Shown in pieces: positions 23,677 to 31,410 of a stretch of 31,830 nucleotides of DNA. The number at the start of each line of letters is the position of its first letter. Position 1 is the stretch's first letter. Source of the DNA: DATCLS01 sp035265325 (lineage in GTDB: Bacteria > Actinomycetota > Acidimicrobiia > Acidimicrobiales > VFJN01); contig DATFOS010000215.1 in assembly GCA_035265325.1 (NCBI GenBank), positions 1 to 31,830 on the forward strand, written 5' to 3'. The notes under the pieces are model-generated. The model ran no database searches and was not told where the DNA came from. It worked only from the letters and a program-made list of their open reading frames with translations. Position numbers and translations under genes: made by a program.

Positions 23677-24387
23677 GTGCTCATCCTCGGGATCACCACC
23701 TCGACCATGCAGGTCGGCTCGGCGATCGGCGGCCACGAGGGCGTGCTGGCGTCCCTTCACGCGAGCCGGGCGAAGCGCCACGCCGAGTCGCTGGTCCCGT
23801 CGATCGACTTCCTGTGCCGCCAGGCCCGCGTCGACCTCCACGAGGTCAGCTGCGTGGCCGTCGACGTCGGGCCGGGCCTGTTCACGGGCCTGCGGGTCGG
23901 CCTCGCCGCCGCCAAGGCGATGGCCCACGCCCTGCGCGTCCCCATGATCGGCGTGCCCAGCCTCGACCTGGCGGCGTTCCCGGTCCGGTTCAGCCCCAGG
24001 CTCGTCGTGGTCGCGCTCGACGCCCGCCGCGGCGAGGTGTTCACGGCCAGCTACCGGCAGGTCCCCGGCGGCATCCAGCGCCTGGCCGACGGCATCGTGT
24101 GCTCGCCCGACGACCTGGCCGGCGACCTCGTCGCCACCGGGGAGGACGTGCTGCTGGTCGGCGACGGCGCCCTCCGCTACCGCGACCTGTTCGAGGAGCT
24201 GGGGTCCGTCGAGATCGGCGACCAGGGCCTGGCCTACCCGTCGGCGGCGTCGCTCGTGCAGCTCGCCCACGCCCGGGCGCTGCGGGAGGAGTGGGTCCAG
24301 CCGTCCGAGCTCGAGCCGCTCTACCTGCGCAAACCCGACGCCGAGGTCAACTGGGTAACCCGCGACCACCCCCGGGGCCCGCCCTGA
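23677..24387 (+). CDS. tsaB: tRNA t6A biosynthesis protein TsaB
   Basis: TsaB is the structural partner of TsaD in t6A synthesis. The 236-aa protein belongs to the ASKHA fold: LILGITTSTMQVGSAI at the start, VDVGPGLFTGLRVGLAAAKA in the middle and LDARRGEVFTA. It starts with GTG immediately after the tsaE stop and its TGA overlaps the rimI ATG by 1 nt. Confidence 0.93.
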   Translation: MLILGITTSTMQVGSAIGGHEGVLASLHASRAKRHAESLVPSIDFLCRQARVDLHEVSCVAVDVGPGLFTGLRVGLAAAKAMAHALRVPMIGVPSLDLAAFPVRFSPRLVVVALDARRGEVFTASYRQVPGGIQRLADGIVCSPDDLAGDLVATGEDVLLVGDGALRYRDLFEELGSVEIGDQGLAYPSAASLVQLAHARALREEWVQPSELEPLYLRKPDAEVNWVTRDHPRGPP

Positions 24388-24965
24388 TGGCCCAGCCGGC
24401 CGAAGAGACCCCGCCGCACGTCCCCGGCCCCGAGGGGCTGGAGGTGCGCATCTGTGCCATGCGCCGGCGGCACCTGCGCAGCGTCACGCGCATCGAACAG
24501 CGGGTGTACCGCCGACCCTGGTCGTACGGGCTGTTCCTCGGCGAGATCGGCCAGAAGGCGACGCGCGTCTACCTCGTCGCCCGGGTGGGCGCCGGCGTCG
24601 TGGGCTACGCCGGGCTGTTCCATGCCGTCGACGAGTCGCACATCACGACCATCGTCGTCGACCCCCACTGGCACCGCCGGGGGATCGCCACGCGCCTGCT
24701 GATCGCCCTGTCCCGCGCCGCGATCGAGCGCGGGAGCCGCTCGCTCACCCTCGAGGTCCGGGTCAGCAACGGCGGCGCCCAGTCGCTCTACCGCCGGTTC
24801 GGGTACGTCCCCGCCGGCATGCGCAAGGCCTACTACCCGGACAACCTCGAGGACGCCCTGGTCATGTGGGCCCACGACGTCCACACCCCCGAGTACGCCG
24901 AGCGCCTCGCCGCCATCGAGTCCACCCTCCGCGGCACAACGGTCATCGAGGGGGGCTGGGTCTAG
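24387..24965 (+). CDS. rimI: Ribosomal-protein-alanine N-acetyltransferase RimI
   Basis: A GNAT acetyltransferase that acetylates the N terminus of S18 in E. coli. The 192-aa protein has a 20-residue extension, then VRICAMRRRHLRSV, the acetyl-CoA loop VDPHWHRRGIATRLL (motif A, R/Q-x-x-G-x-A), EVRVSNGGAQSLYRRFGYV and MRKAYYPDNLEDALVM, the typical RimI end. The tail of about 30 residues is unusual but minor. It is translationally linked to tsaB; tsaE-tsaB-rimI-tsaD is a standard cluster, here broken by tetR. Confidence 0.9.
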   Translation: MAQPAEETPPHVPGPEGLEVRICAMRRRHLRSVTRIEQRVYRRPWSYGLFLGEIGQKATRVYLVARVGAGVVGYAGLFHAVDESHITTIVVDPHWHRRGIATRLLIALSRAAIERGSRSLTLEVRVSNGGAQSLYRRFGYVPAGMRKAYYPDNLEDALVMWAHDVHTPEYAERLAAIESTLRGTTVIEGGWV

Positions 24966-24969
24966 GCGC

Positions 24970-25039
24970 TCGCTGGGCTGCTCAGCCCGTGGTGAGCCGC
25001 GCCCCGCCGCCCACCACCGGGGCCGGAACAGCCCAGCGA
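24970..25039. terminator. Bidirectional terminator between rimI and tetR
   Basis: TCGCTGGGCTG (24970-24980) and CAGCCCAGCGA (25029-25039) form an 11-bp perfect inverted repeat around a loop that contains further self-complementary GC runs. It fills the 75-nt gap between the convergent rimI and tetR genes. Confidence 0.5.
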
Positions 25040-25040
25040 C

Positions 25041-25628
25041 CTATCGCACGCCGAAGGTGGTGAGGCCGTCGCGGACGCGGTCGACCAGGGCGTCGGCGTC
25101 GGGGTCGGTGCCCTCGTCGATGAGCCAGGCGAGGACGCAGCCGTCGACCAGGGCGAGGACCGCTCCCGCCGCCTTTTCCGGGGCGTGATGGCGGACGAGC
25201 GTGTCGGCGACCGTGTCGCGTAGCTCGCGGTTCCAGCGGGAGACGCCGGCCCGGCCCGGCTCGGTGCGGGCCGCCCCGAGGAAACGCTGATAGTGGGCGG
25301 CGACCCGGTCGGGGTCGTCGAGCCGGTCGAGGCCGACGACGACGTCGACCAGGCGCCCGGCGAGGCCCCGGCGGCCCCGCCCGGGGGACTGCGACGCCGC
25401 CGTGCGGGCGCGGGTCACGTCGGCGGACCGGGCGCGCTCGATGGCCGCCGCCAGCAGCTCGTCGCGGTCCGCGAAGTAGTAGGTGGTCGACCCGAGCGAG
25501 ACGCCGGCGCGCTGAGCGACGGCACGGTGCGTGACGGCGGGCGGCCCGCCGTCCAGCAGCAGCGCGGCGGCGGCGGAGGCGATGGCGCTGCGACGCGCCC
25601 GGCCCTTGTCGGTGAGGGGCGGGGTCAT
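25041..25628 (-). CDS. TetR-family transcriptional regulator
   Basis: The 195-aa product has a helix-turn-helix N terminus (about residues 8-55): AIASAAAALLLDGG, VTHRAVAQRAGVSLGSTTYY and FADRDELLAAAIERA, the classic TetR pattern. The C-terminal ligand domain (LIDEGTDPDADALVDRVRDG) is of unknown specificity. ATG 25628 is chosen; a GTG at 25673 would add a basic 15-residue stretch with no family match. It lies on the reverse strand inside the tsaE-rimI-tsaD cluster. A palindromic site about 110 nt upstream of its start is the likely operator. Confidence 0.9.
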   Translation of the reverse strand: MTPPLTDKGRARRSAIASAAAALLLDGGPPAVTHRAVAQRAGVSLGSTTYYFADRDELLAAAIERARSADVTRARTAASQSPGRGRRGLAGRLVDVVVGLDRLDDPDRVAAHYQRFLGAARTEPGRAGVSRWNRELRDTVADTLVRHHAPEKAAGAVLALVDGCVLAWLIDEGTDPDADALVDRVRDGLTTFGVR

Positions 25629-25735
25629 TCGGAGCCGATTCCGCCGTCGACCACGATGCCCCGGATGCACCACGACACGGCGACCTGCACTCCCCTCGCC
25701 GGGGGTGGCCCCGGCGACCGACGACGTCTTGGACG

Positions 25736-25758
25736 GCCGTACCGGTACTAAGTACGGC
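25736..25758. promoter_or_regulatory. Palindromic operator upstream of tetR
   Basis: GCCGTAC-N9-GTACGGC is a perfect inverted repeat. Two smaller palindromes are nested in it: GTACCGGTAC (25739-25748) and GTACTAAGTAC (25745-25755), so three GTAC cores occur in 17 bp. This fits a TetR dimer site. It lies between tetR and tsaD, about 108 nt from the tetR start and 89 nt from tsaD. I could not place a convincing -10/-35 here. Confidence 0.55.
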
Positions 25759-25846
25759 GACCAAACTTATCGCTGCCAGGAGGCCTCGTCGTCCGTCCCG
25801 GTCGTGGGCTCGTGGGCACCCGGGGTGGCGGTGGCAGACTGTCCCG

Positions 25847-26851
25847 ATGGCCGACCGGATCCTGGGCATCGAGACGTCGTGCGACGAGACGGCGGCGGCG
25901 GTCGTGGAACACGCCACGATCGTCCGCTCGTCCGTCGTGTCGAGCCAGATCGACCGGCACGCCCGCTACGGCGGGGTGGTCCCTGAGATCGCGAGCCGGG
26001 CGCACGTCGAACTGCTCACGCCGGTCGTGGCGCAGGCGCTGGTCGAGGGCGGCGTGGCCGACCACGAGGTCGAGGCGGTCGCTGCCACCCACGGCCCTGG
26101 GCTGATCGGCTCGCTGCTGGTGGGCGTGAGCGCGGCCAAGGCGCTGGCACTGGTGTGGGGCGTGCCGTTCGTGGCCGTGAACCACCTGGAGGCGCACCTG
26201 TACGCCTCGTTCCTCGAGGAGCCCGACCTCGAGATGCCGCTGGTCGTGCTGCTGGTGTCGGGCGGGCACACCATGCTCGTCCACATGCTGGGCCACGGTC
26301 GCTACCGGCTGCTGGGCCAGACGATCGACGACGCCGCCGGCGAGGCGTTCGACAAGGTGGCCCGGTTCCTCGGCCTCGGCTACCCCGGCGGACCGGTGAT
26401 CGACAAGCTCGCGGGCGAGGGCGACCCCGAGGCCATCCGGTTCCCGCGGGCGATGCTCGACCAGGGCCACGACTTCAGCTTCAGCGGGGTCAAGACGTCG
26501 GTGGTCAACCACGTCCGCCGCAACCCCGACGTGGCGACGGCCGACGTCGCCGCCAGCTTCCAGGAGGCCGTGGTCGACGTCCTCGTGACCAAGGCGCGCC
26601 GCGCCGCCCGCGAGGTGGGGGCCAAGGGCATCTGCCTCGGCGGCGGGGTGGCGGCCAACAGCGCCCTGCGCCAGCGCCTCGTCGACGGCTGCAACGAGGA
26701 CGGGATGCGCCCCTTCGTACCCAGCCGGTCGATGTGCACCGACAACGCCGCCATGGTGGCGGCCGCCGCCTGGTGGCGCCTGCGGGCGGACGGGCCGTCA
26801 TCGCTCGAGACGGGCGCCACGCCCAGCCTCCGCCTGCCGCTCATGGTCTGA
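25847..26851 (+). CDS. tsaD: tRNA N6-adenosine threonylcarbamoyltransferase TsaD
   Basis: TsaD transfers threonylcarbamoyl to A37 of ANN-decoding tRNAs. The 334-aa protein shows ILGIETSCDETAAAVV, the metal ligands His113 and His117 in NHLEAHLYA, VSGGHTMLV, the nucleotide-binding segment FSFSGVKTSV, GGGVAANSALRQRL, and the metal Asp in MCTDNAAMVA. CAGACT lies 6 nt before the ATG and may be a leaderless -10. Only 6 nt separate its stop from that of the convergent OmpA-domain gene; the stops are paired in TGACGGGCGTCA. Confidence 0.95.
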   Translation: MADRILGIETSCDETAAAVVEHATIVRSSVVSSQIDRHARYGGVVPEIASRAHVELLTPVVAQALVEGGVADHEVEAVAATHGPGLIGSLLVGVSAAKALALVWGVPFVAVNHLEAHLYASFLEEPDLEMPLVVLLVSGGHTMLVHMLGHGRYRLLGQTIDDAAGEAFDKVARFLGLGYPGGPVIDKLAGEGDPEAIRFPRAMLDQGHDFSFSGVKTSVVNHVRRNPDVATADVAASFQEAVVDVLVTKARRAAREVGAKGICLGGGVAANSALRQRLVDGCNEDGMRPFVPSRSMCTDNAAMVAAAAWWRLRADGPSSLETGATPSLRLPLMV

Positions 26852-26857
26852 CGGGCG

Positions 26858-27502
26858 TCAGTCGGTCGGGTAGGAGACGACGACCCGGCGGTTGAGGGCG
26901 CGGCCCTCCTCGGTGCCGTTGGAGGCGACCGGGCGGGACTCGCCGTAGCCGGCGTACTCGATCGTGAACGAGTCGTCGTTGAGCTGGGCCGCGAGCCGGG
27001 CGTTGACGGCAAACGCCCGCCGCTCGGACAGGCCCTGGTTGTGCTCGGGCGAGCCGACGTCGTCGGTGTGGCCCTCGATCGTGATCGTCCGGGGGCCGCC
27101 CAGCTCCAGCAGGTCGTCGGCGATGGCGTCGACCCGGGCGCGGGCCTCGGCACCGAGGTCGGACCGGTCGATGTCGAACAGGACGTCCGACGCCAGCGTC
27201 ACCGCCCGGGCGTCGGGCGTCTCGACGCTCAGCTCGGAGTCGTCGGTGCGGGCGACTCGGACGGACAGGTCGACCACCCGCGGGGGCACGTCGACGACCC
27301 GGGGGCGCCCGGGCGGCCGGTCGCTGCCGCGTCCGGCGACGGGCCCGGGCGCGGTGGTGGGCGTGCCGCCCGGCTCGTCGTCGGCGTCCGGCTCGCCCTG
27401 GGCACCGGCGACGGACCAGGGGACCGCCAAGCCGGCGCCGAGCAGGCCGGCGGCCAGCGTGCCGCCGGCGAGCGCCCGGCCCCGGGCCGCTGGGCGGCGC
27501 AT
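26858..27502 (-). CDS. OmpA-family peptidoglycan-binding protein
   Basis: The 214-aa protein has an Arg-rich N terminus and a hydrophobic signal peptide (about residues 1-35, GGTLAAGLLGAGLAVPW, likely cut near AGAQ). A Pro/Gly-rich linker (about 36-90) leads to a C-terminal OmpA-like domain (about 105-214). Its key sequence is IEGHTDDVGSPEHNQGLSER, followed by RALNRRVVVSY, including the Asp and Arg that bind meso-diaminopimelate. It is expected outside the membrane, tied to the cell wall. It overlaps the upstream lipoprotein gene by 1 nt. Confidence 0.88.
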   Translation of the reverse strand: MRRPAARGRALAGGTLAAGLLGAGLAVPWSVAGAQGEPDADDEPGGTPTTAPGPVAGRGSDRPPGRPRVVDVPPRVVDLSVRVARTDDSELSVETPDARAVTLASDVLFDIDRSDLGAEARARVDAIADDLLELGGPRTITIEGHTDDVGSPEHNQGLSERRAFAVNARLAAQLNDDSFTIEYAGYGESRPVASNGTEEGRALNRRVVVSYPTD

Positions 27503-28206
27503 CAGCTGATCGGCACCTGGCTGACCGTGCCGAACTGCGGGAGCTGGACGTCGATCGCCTCGGCGTCGTCCGGCACGCCCCCGAAGTCGGCGTAGACCTC
27601 GACGCTCTCGCCGGCGGGGACCGCCAGCCGGTCGAACCCGGTGCTGCACAGGCACACGCCGTCGCCGTCCACGAGCGTCAGGTACGCCTGCTGGGCCTCG
27701 GCGTCGACCAGGGCGGCGCCGCTCAGGCTGTAGGCGCCCTGGCCCTCGCGCAGGCGGGGGTCCTCGAACGTCGAGAACGGCTCCCAGGCGGGGTCGTTGG
27801 ACGCGCCGTCGTGGGTGAACCGTCCCCGCAGCTCGACCATGCCCGTCAGCCGTTCCAGCGACAGGACCTCGAACCGGATCGGGACCAGCGTCGGGTCGTT
27901 GGGGTCGGCGGCCAGGTCGGCGTCGGCCGCGCCGAGCACCTCGGCGGCGTCGCCGGAGCGCTCACCGTCGGACGCGTCGTCCCCGGCCGCGTCGTCCCCG
28001 GCCTCGTCGTCCCCGGCCTCGTCGTCGCCGACCGACGGGCCCTCGACGGTGCCCTCGCCCGACGAGCCGTCGGAGGAGTCGGCCGTCGTGGCCCCCGACG
28101 TGTCGTCCGTGGGGTCGTCGTCGGCGGACGAGCAAGCGCCCAGGGCGGACAGCAGCACGACGGCGGCGATGGCGAGCGGCTTCCTCAACGGCTGGTCCCT
28201 CCCCAC
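27502..28206 (-). CDS. Probable lipoprotein with acidic linker, function unknown
   Basis: The 234-aa frame starts at GTG 28206. The signal sequence LAIAAVVLLSALGACSS has Cys in a lipobox position, so it is probably lipidated at the membrane. A TTG at 28188 behind GGGGAGGG is an alternative start that keeps the lipobox. Residues about 27-88 are Asp/Ser/Gly-rich, with GDDEAGDDEAGDDAAGDD from 15-bp DNA repeats. The C-terminal domain (about 100-234) looks beta-rich, with a CLC Cys pair at VCLCSTGF; I do not recognise the family. It is co-oriented and overlapping with the OmpA-domain gene, so the two may work together at the cell wall. Confidence 0.75.
   Translation of the reverse strand: MGRDQPLRKPLAIAAVVLLSALGACSSADDDPTDDTSGATTADSSDGSSGEGTVEGPSVGDDEAGDDEAGDDAAGDDASDGERSGDAAEVLGAADADLAADPNDPTLVPIRFEVLSLERLTGMVELRGRFTHDGASNDPAWEPFSTFEDPRLREGQGAYSLSGAALVDAEAQQAYLTLVDGDGVCLCSTGFDRLAVPAGESVEVYADFGGVPDDAEAIDVQLPQFGTVSQVPIS
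27976..28020 (-). repeat. 15-bp tandem repeat in the lipoprotein linker
   Basis: Three 15-nt units (27976-27990, 27991-28005, 28006-28020), differing by one base in one copy, encode the reverse-strand repeat AGDD-E/A. A degenerate unit follows. It is a likely slippage-prone spacer. Confidence 0.85.
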
Positions 28207-28250
28207 GGGGTCGGCCTACCCCGAGGGTTTGTCTAGCAGCCGTACGAAGT

Positions 28251-28277
28251 TTGGCACTCGCCTGTTGCGAGTGCTAA
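28251..28277. promoter_or_regulatory. CIRCE operator 1 (HrcA site)
   Basis: TTGGCACTC-N9-GAGTGCTAA matches the CIRCE consensus TTAGCACTC-N9-GAGTGCTAA at all but one base, with the exact 9-nt spacer. HrcA binds CIRCE to repress groE at normal temperature. Confidence 0.93.
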
Positions 28278-28294
28278 TCGGTGCGACGTAGGGT
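28265..28294 (+). promoter_or_regulatory. Candidate groESL promoter between the CIRCE sites
   Basis: TTGCGA (28265-28270), an 18-bp spacer and TAGGGT (28289-28294). The -35 lies in CIRCE 1 and the -10 touches CIRCE 2, so a bound HrcA would block polymerase. TTGGCA (28251) with GCTAAT (28273) is another possible pair. Confidence 0.4.
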
Positions 28295-28320
28295 TAGCAG
28301 TCGTACATCGAGAGTGCTAG
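28294..28320. promoter_or_regulatory. CIRCE operator 2 (HrcA site)
   Basis: TTAGCAGTC-N9-GAGTGCTAG matches CIRCE with one change in each arm and the exact 9-nt spacer. It starts 16 nt after the end of site 1 and 43 nt from it start to start, i.e. about four helical turns. Confidence 0.85.
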
Positions 28321-28383
28321 CCCAGCGCGACCGTTCGGGTCGCCGACGGCTGGCCACGCAACGCCAACGGAGGCGACACCGGC

Positions 28384-28677
28384 ATGAGCCTGCAGCCCCT
28401 CGACGATCGCATCGTCGTCAAGCCCGGGGAGAGCGAAGAGACCACCGCCAGTGGCCTCGTGATCCCCGACACCGCGAAGGAGAAGCCGCAGCAGGGCGAG
28501 GTCCTCGCCGTCGGCCCCGGCAAGCGTTCGGAGCAGACCGGCGAGCTGATCCCCCTCGACATCGCCGTGGGCGACACCGTCGTCTACAGCAAGTACGGCG
28601 GCACCGAGATCACCGTCGGCGGTGAGGATCTGCTGATCCTCGCGGGCCGTGACGTACTCGCCAAGGTGGAGAAGTAA
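28384..28677 (+). CDS. groES: Co-chaperonin GroES
   Basis: GroES caps the GroEL ring during folding. The 97-aa protein has LQPLDDRIVVKPGESEETTA, the mobile loop region ETTASGLVIPDTAKEKPQQG, and the end DLLILAGRDVLAKVEK, all canonical. ACGGAGGCG lies about 10 nt upstream. Expression should be heat-inducible through the two CIRCE sites. groEL follows after 3 nt. Confidence 0.97.
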   Translation: MSLQPLDDRIVVKPGESEETTASGLVIPDTAKEKPQQGEVLAVGPGKRSEQTGELIPLDIAVGDTVVYSKYGGTEITVGGEDLLILAGRDVLAKVEK

Positions 28678-28680
28678 CGC

Positions 28681-30324
<1,644 letters not shown>

Positions 30325-30351
30325 TCCCCGTCCTGTCGCCCGGAATCGGGG

Positions 30352-30385
30352 TTGTGGTGCGGGCAGGCGTTGATAGCCTGCCCGC
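30352..30385 (+). promoter_or_regulatory. Promoter-like sequence overlapping a 10-bp palindrome after groEL
   Basis: TTGTGG (30352-30357), a 16-bp spacer and TAGCCT (30374-30379) form a promoter candidate. It is superimposed on the perfect inverted repeat GCGGGCAGGC (30359-30368) / GCCTGCCCGC (30376-30385) with a 7-nt loop. The repeat may be the groEL terminator, or an operator over the -10, or both. Confidence 0.4.
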
Positions 30386-30412
30386 TACCAGAGGAAGGAG
30401 GTGGTCCATCAC

Positions 30413-30457
30413 ATGAGTGCTTGTTGTTATGGGACCCTGGAGGTAGCTGGCCGCTGA
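30413..30457 (+). CDS. 14-codon ORF with Cys-Cys and extended Shine-Dalgarno
   Basis: ATG 30413 encodes MSACCYGTLEVAGR and stops at TGA 30455-30457. AGGAAGGAGGTGGTCC (30392-30407) can pair over 16 nt with the usual 16S rRNA 3' end (complement AGAAAGGAGGTGATCC); both differences are A to G and keep G-U pairs. AGGAGG ends 11 nt before the ATG. The UGA forms the loop of a 9-bp hairpin. Consecutive Cys codons recall Cys-responsive leader ORFs reported in mycobacteria, but no cysteine gene lies downstream. Translation is likely if the region is transcribed; function is unknown. Confidence 0.45.
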   Translation: MSACCYGTLEVAGR

Positions 30458-30570
30458 GCGGCTAGTCGGACCACTCGGTGGAGTCCAACCAGCTCACCGT
30501 CTGCATCGGTGCCGGGCCCTCGTCCCTCCCGGTAGTAGCGAGCCGGAGCGGGTCTTTTCGACAGTTCTGT

Positions 30571-30605
30571 GGTGAAGGCGAGGTCCTCGCGGCCTCGCCT
30601 TCATC
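30571..30605 (+). terminator. 13-bp terminal hairpin
   Basis: TGAAGGCGAGG (30573-30583) pairs with CCTCGCCTTCA (30593-30603), extended by a G-U and a G-C pair to 13 bp, with a 9-nt loop. It is probably the terminator of the upstream transcript. No T-tract follows. Confidence 0.65.
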
Positions 30606-30642
30606 GCGTCTCGGCCCGTGCGCGCGCGGGTAAGCGCTCGCG

Positions 30643-31008
30643 ATGAGGTTCAAGCTCGGACTGGCCATCGGGTTCGCAGCCGGCTACTGGTACGGCTCAC
30701 TACCCGAAGAAGAACGGAAGAAGCAGCTCGACGAGGCGCTCACCAAGGTGAAGGCCAACCCTCGCCTGCAACGCGTGACCGACACGGTCTCGCGCAGCGC
30801 CGCCAAGGTCACCGACGCCGTCGAGGAGAAGGTGGTCGGCACCGCAGAGCGCGCCGGCGACGCCGTGGCATCCAAGGTGCCGTCGACGTCGTCCACGCCG
30901 TCGGCGTCCTCCGGCCCCTCGACGTCCACGTCGTCCACGCCCTCCACGTCGTCGGTCGACGACGACACGGCGACGCTCGAGAAACTGCCCGGTACGGGCA
31001 TCGGTTGA
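30643..31008 (+). CDS. YtxH-like membrane-anchored protein
   Basis: The 121-aa protein begins with MRFKLGLAIGFAAGYWYGS, a single membrane helix with a Gly-rich face as in YtxH-type proteins. A charged helical segment follows (about 22-75, LPEEERKKQLDEALTKVKAN and amphipathic repeats of the type seen in stress-related helical proteins). A low-complexity Ser/Thr/Pro tail (about 80-107) and LEKLPGTGIG complete it. TAAGCG lies 6 nt before the ATG, so the mRNA may be leaderless. Function is unknown. Confidence 0.7.
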   Translation: MRFKLGLAIGFAAGYWYGSLPEEERKKQLDEALTKVKANPRLQRVTDTVSRSAAKVTDAVEEKVVGTAERAGDAVASKVPSTSSTPSASSGPSTSTSSTPSTSSVDDDTATLEKLPGTGIG

Positions 31009-31049
31009 CGACGGGTCGGCTCCCGGGCCGGCCCGCACCGCCCGACGAG

Positions 31050-31073
31050 GGCCCCCGCGGCGACGCGGGGGCC
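31050..31073 (+). terminator. 9-bp hairpin between the YtxH-like gene and the next small gene
   Basis: GGCCCCCGC (31050-31058) and GCGGGGGCC (31065-31073) are perfect complements with a 6-nt loop. The stem abuts the -10 element of the next gene. Confidence 0.55.
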
Positions 31074-31079
31074 TACAGT
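31074..31079 (+). promoter_or_regulatory. Leaderless-type -10 element
   Basis: TACAGT sits 7 nt before ATG 31087, directly after the terminator stem at 31050-31073. Confidence 0.45.
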
Positions 31080-31086
31080 CGCGTCC

Positions 31087-31410
31087 ATGTGCGCGAACTG
31101 CCTGTCCCAGGGGGAAGTCGTCGTGGCCCACGTGGCGCTCGCCGCGGCCGTGGCCAAGGCGCCCGTGCACCGCGCGCTGGCCGACCTGGGCCTGGTCGAC
31201 GCCCCCGACCCCGTCGCCCGTGACGTGCGGACGGTGTCGTTCCTGCGGCGGCTCGACCTCGACCCCGTCGAGGTCCTCGGCGCCGACGCGGTCGAGCGGG
31301 CCGACGAGCGCGTGGCCGTCGGCGCCGGCGCTCAGACGGGGGCGCGGGCCTTCCTGCGGCGCTCCTCGGCTTCGCCCATCGGCTCCCACAGCCTGGCGAA
31401 CGCCCAGTAG
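31087..31410 (+). CDS. Small hypothetical protein with N-terminal CANC
   Basis: The 107-aa frame begins MCANCLSQGEVVVAHVALAA with a CxxC pair at the very N terminus, followed by Ala/Leu/Val-rich helical sequence and then a soluble segment (VARDVRTVSFLRRLDLDPVE). I do not recognise a family. The -10 element 7 nt upstream supports expression. Its last 79 nt overlap the convergent membrane-protein gene, so the C-terminal 25 or so residues are less certain, although the frame has no other stop. Confidence 0.5.
   Translation: MCANCLSQGEVVVAHVALAAAVAKAPVHRALADLGLVDAPDPVARDVRTVSFLRRLDLDPVEVLGADAVERADERVAVGAGAQTGARAFLRRSSASPIGSHSLANAQ

Larger units (their letters stand above)
30386..30605 (+). ncRNA. 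Structured short transcript of unknown class with embedded small ORF
   Basis: No large gene is present from 30325 to 30642. The region has several perfect local hairpins: 30446-30466 (9 bp, loop is the stop codon UGA), 30468-30486, 30495-30511 (CACCG/CGGTG) and 30512-30532 (CCGGG/CCCGG), and it ends in a 13-bp hairpin. With the promoter candidate at 30352-30379, the boundaries suggest a transcript of roughly 220 nt. The start of the next gene at 30643 has its own -10-like TAAGCG (30631), so this may be an independent unit. It could instead be the groEL 3' untranslated region or an attenuator leader. I cannot name a known RNA family for it. Confidence 0.45.

Noticed and set aside
26849..26860. 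Palindrome TGACGGGCGTCA between tsaD and the OmpA-domain gene
   Set aside because: It arises largely from two facing TGA stop codons; too small for a stable terminator.
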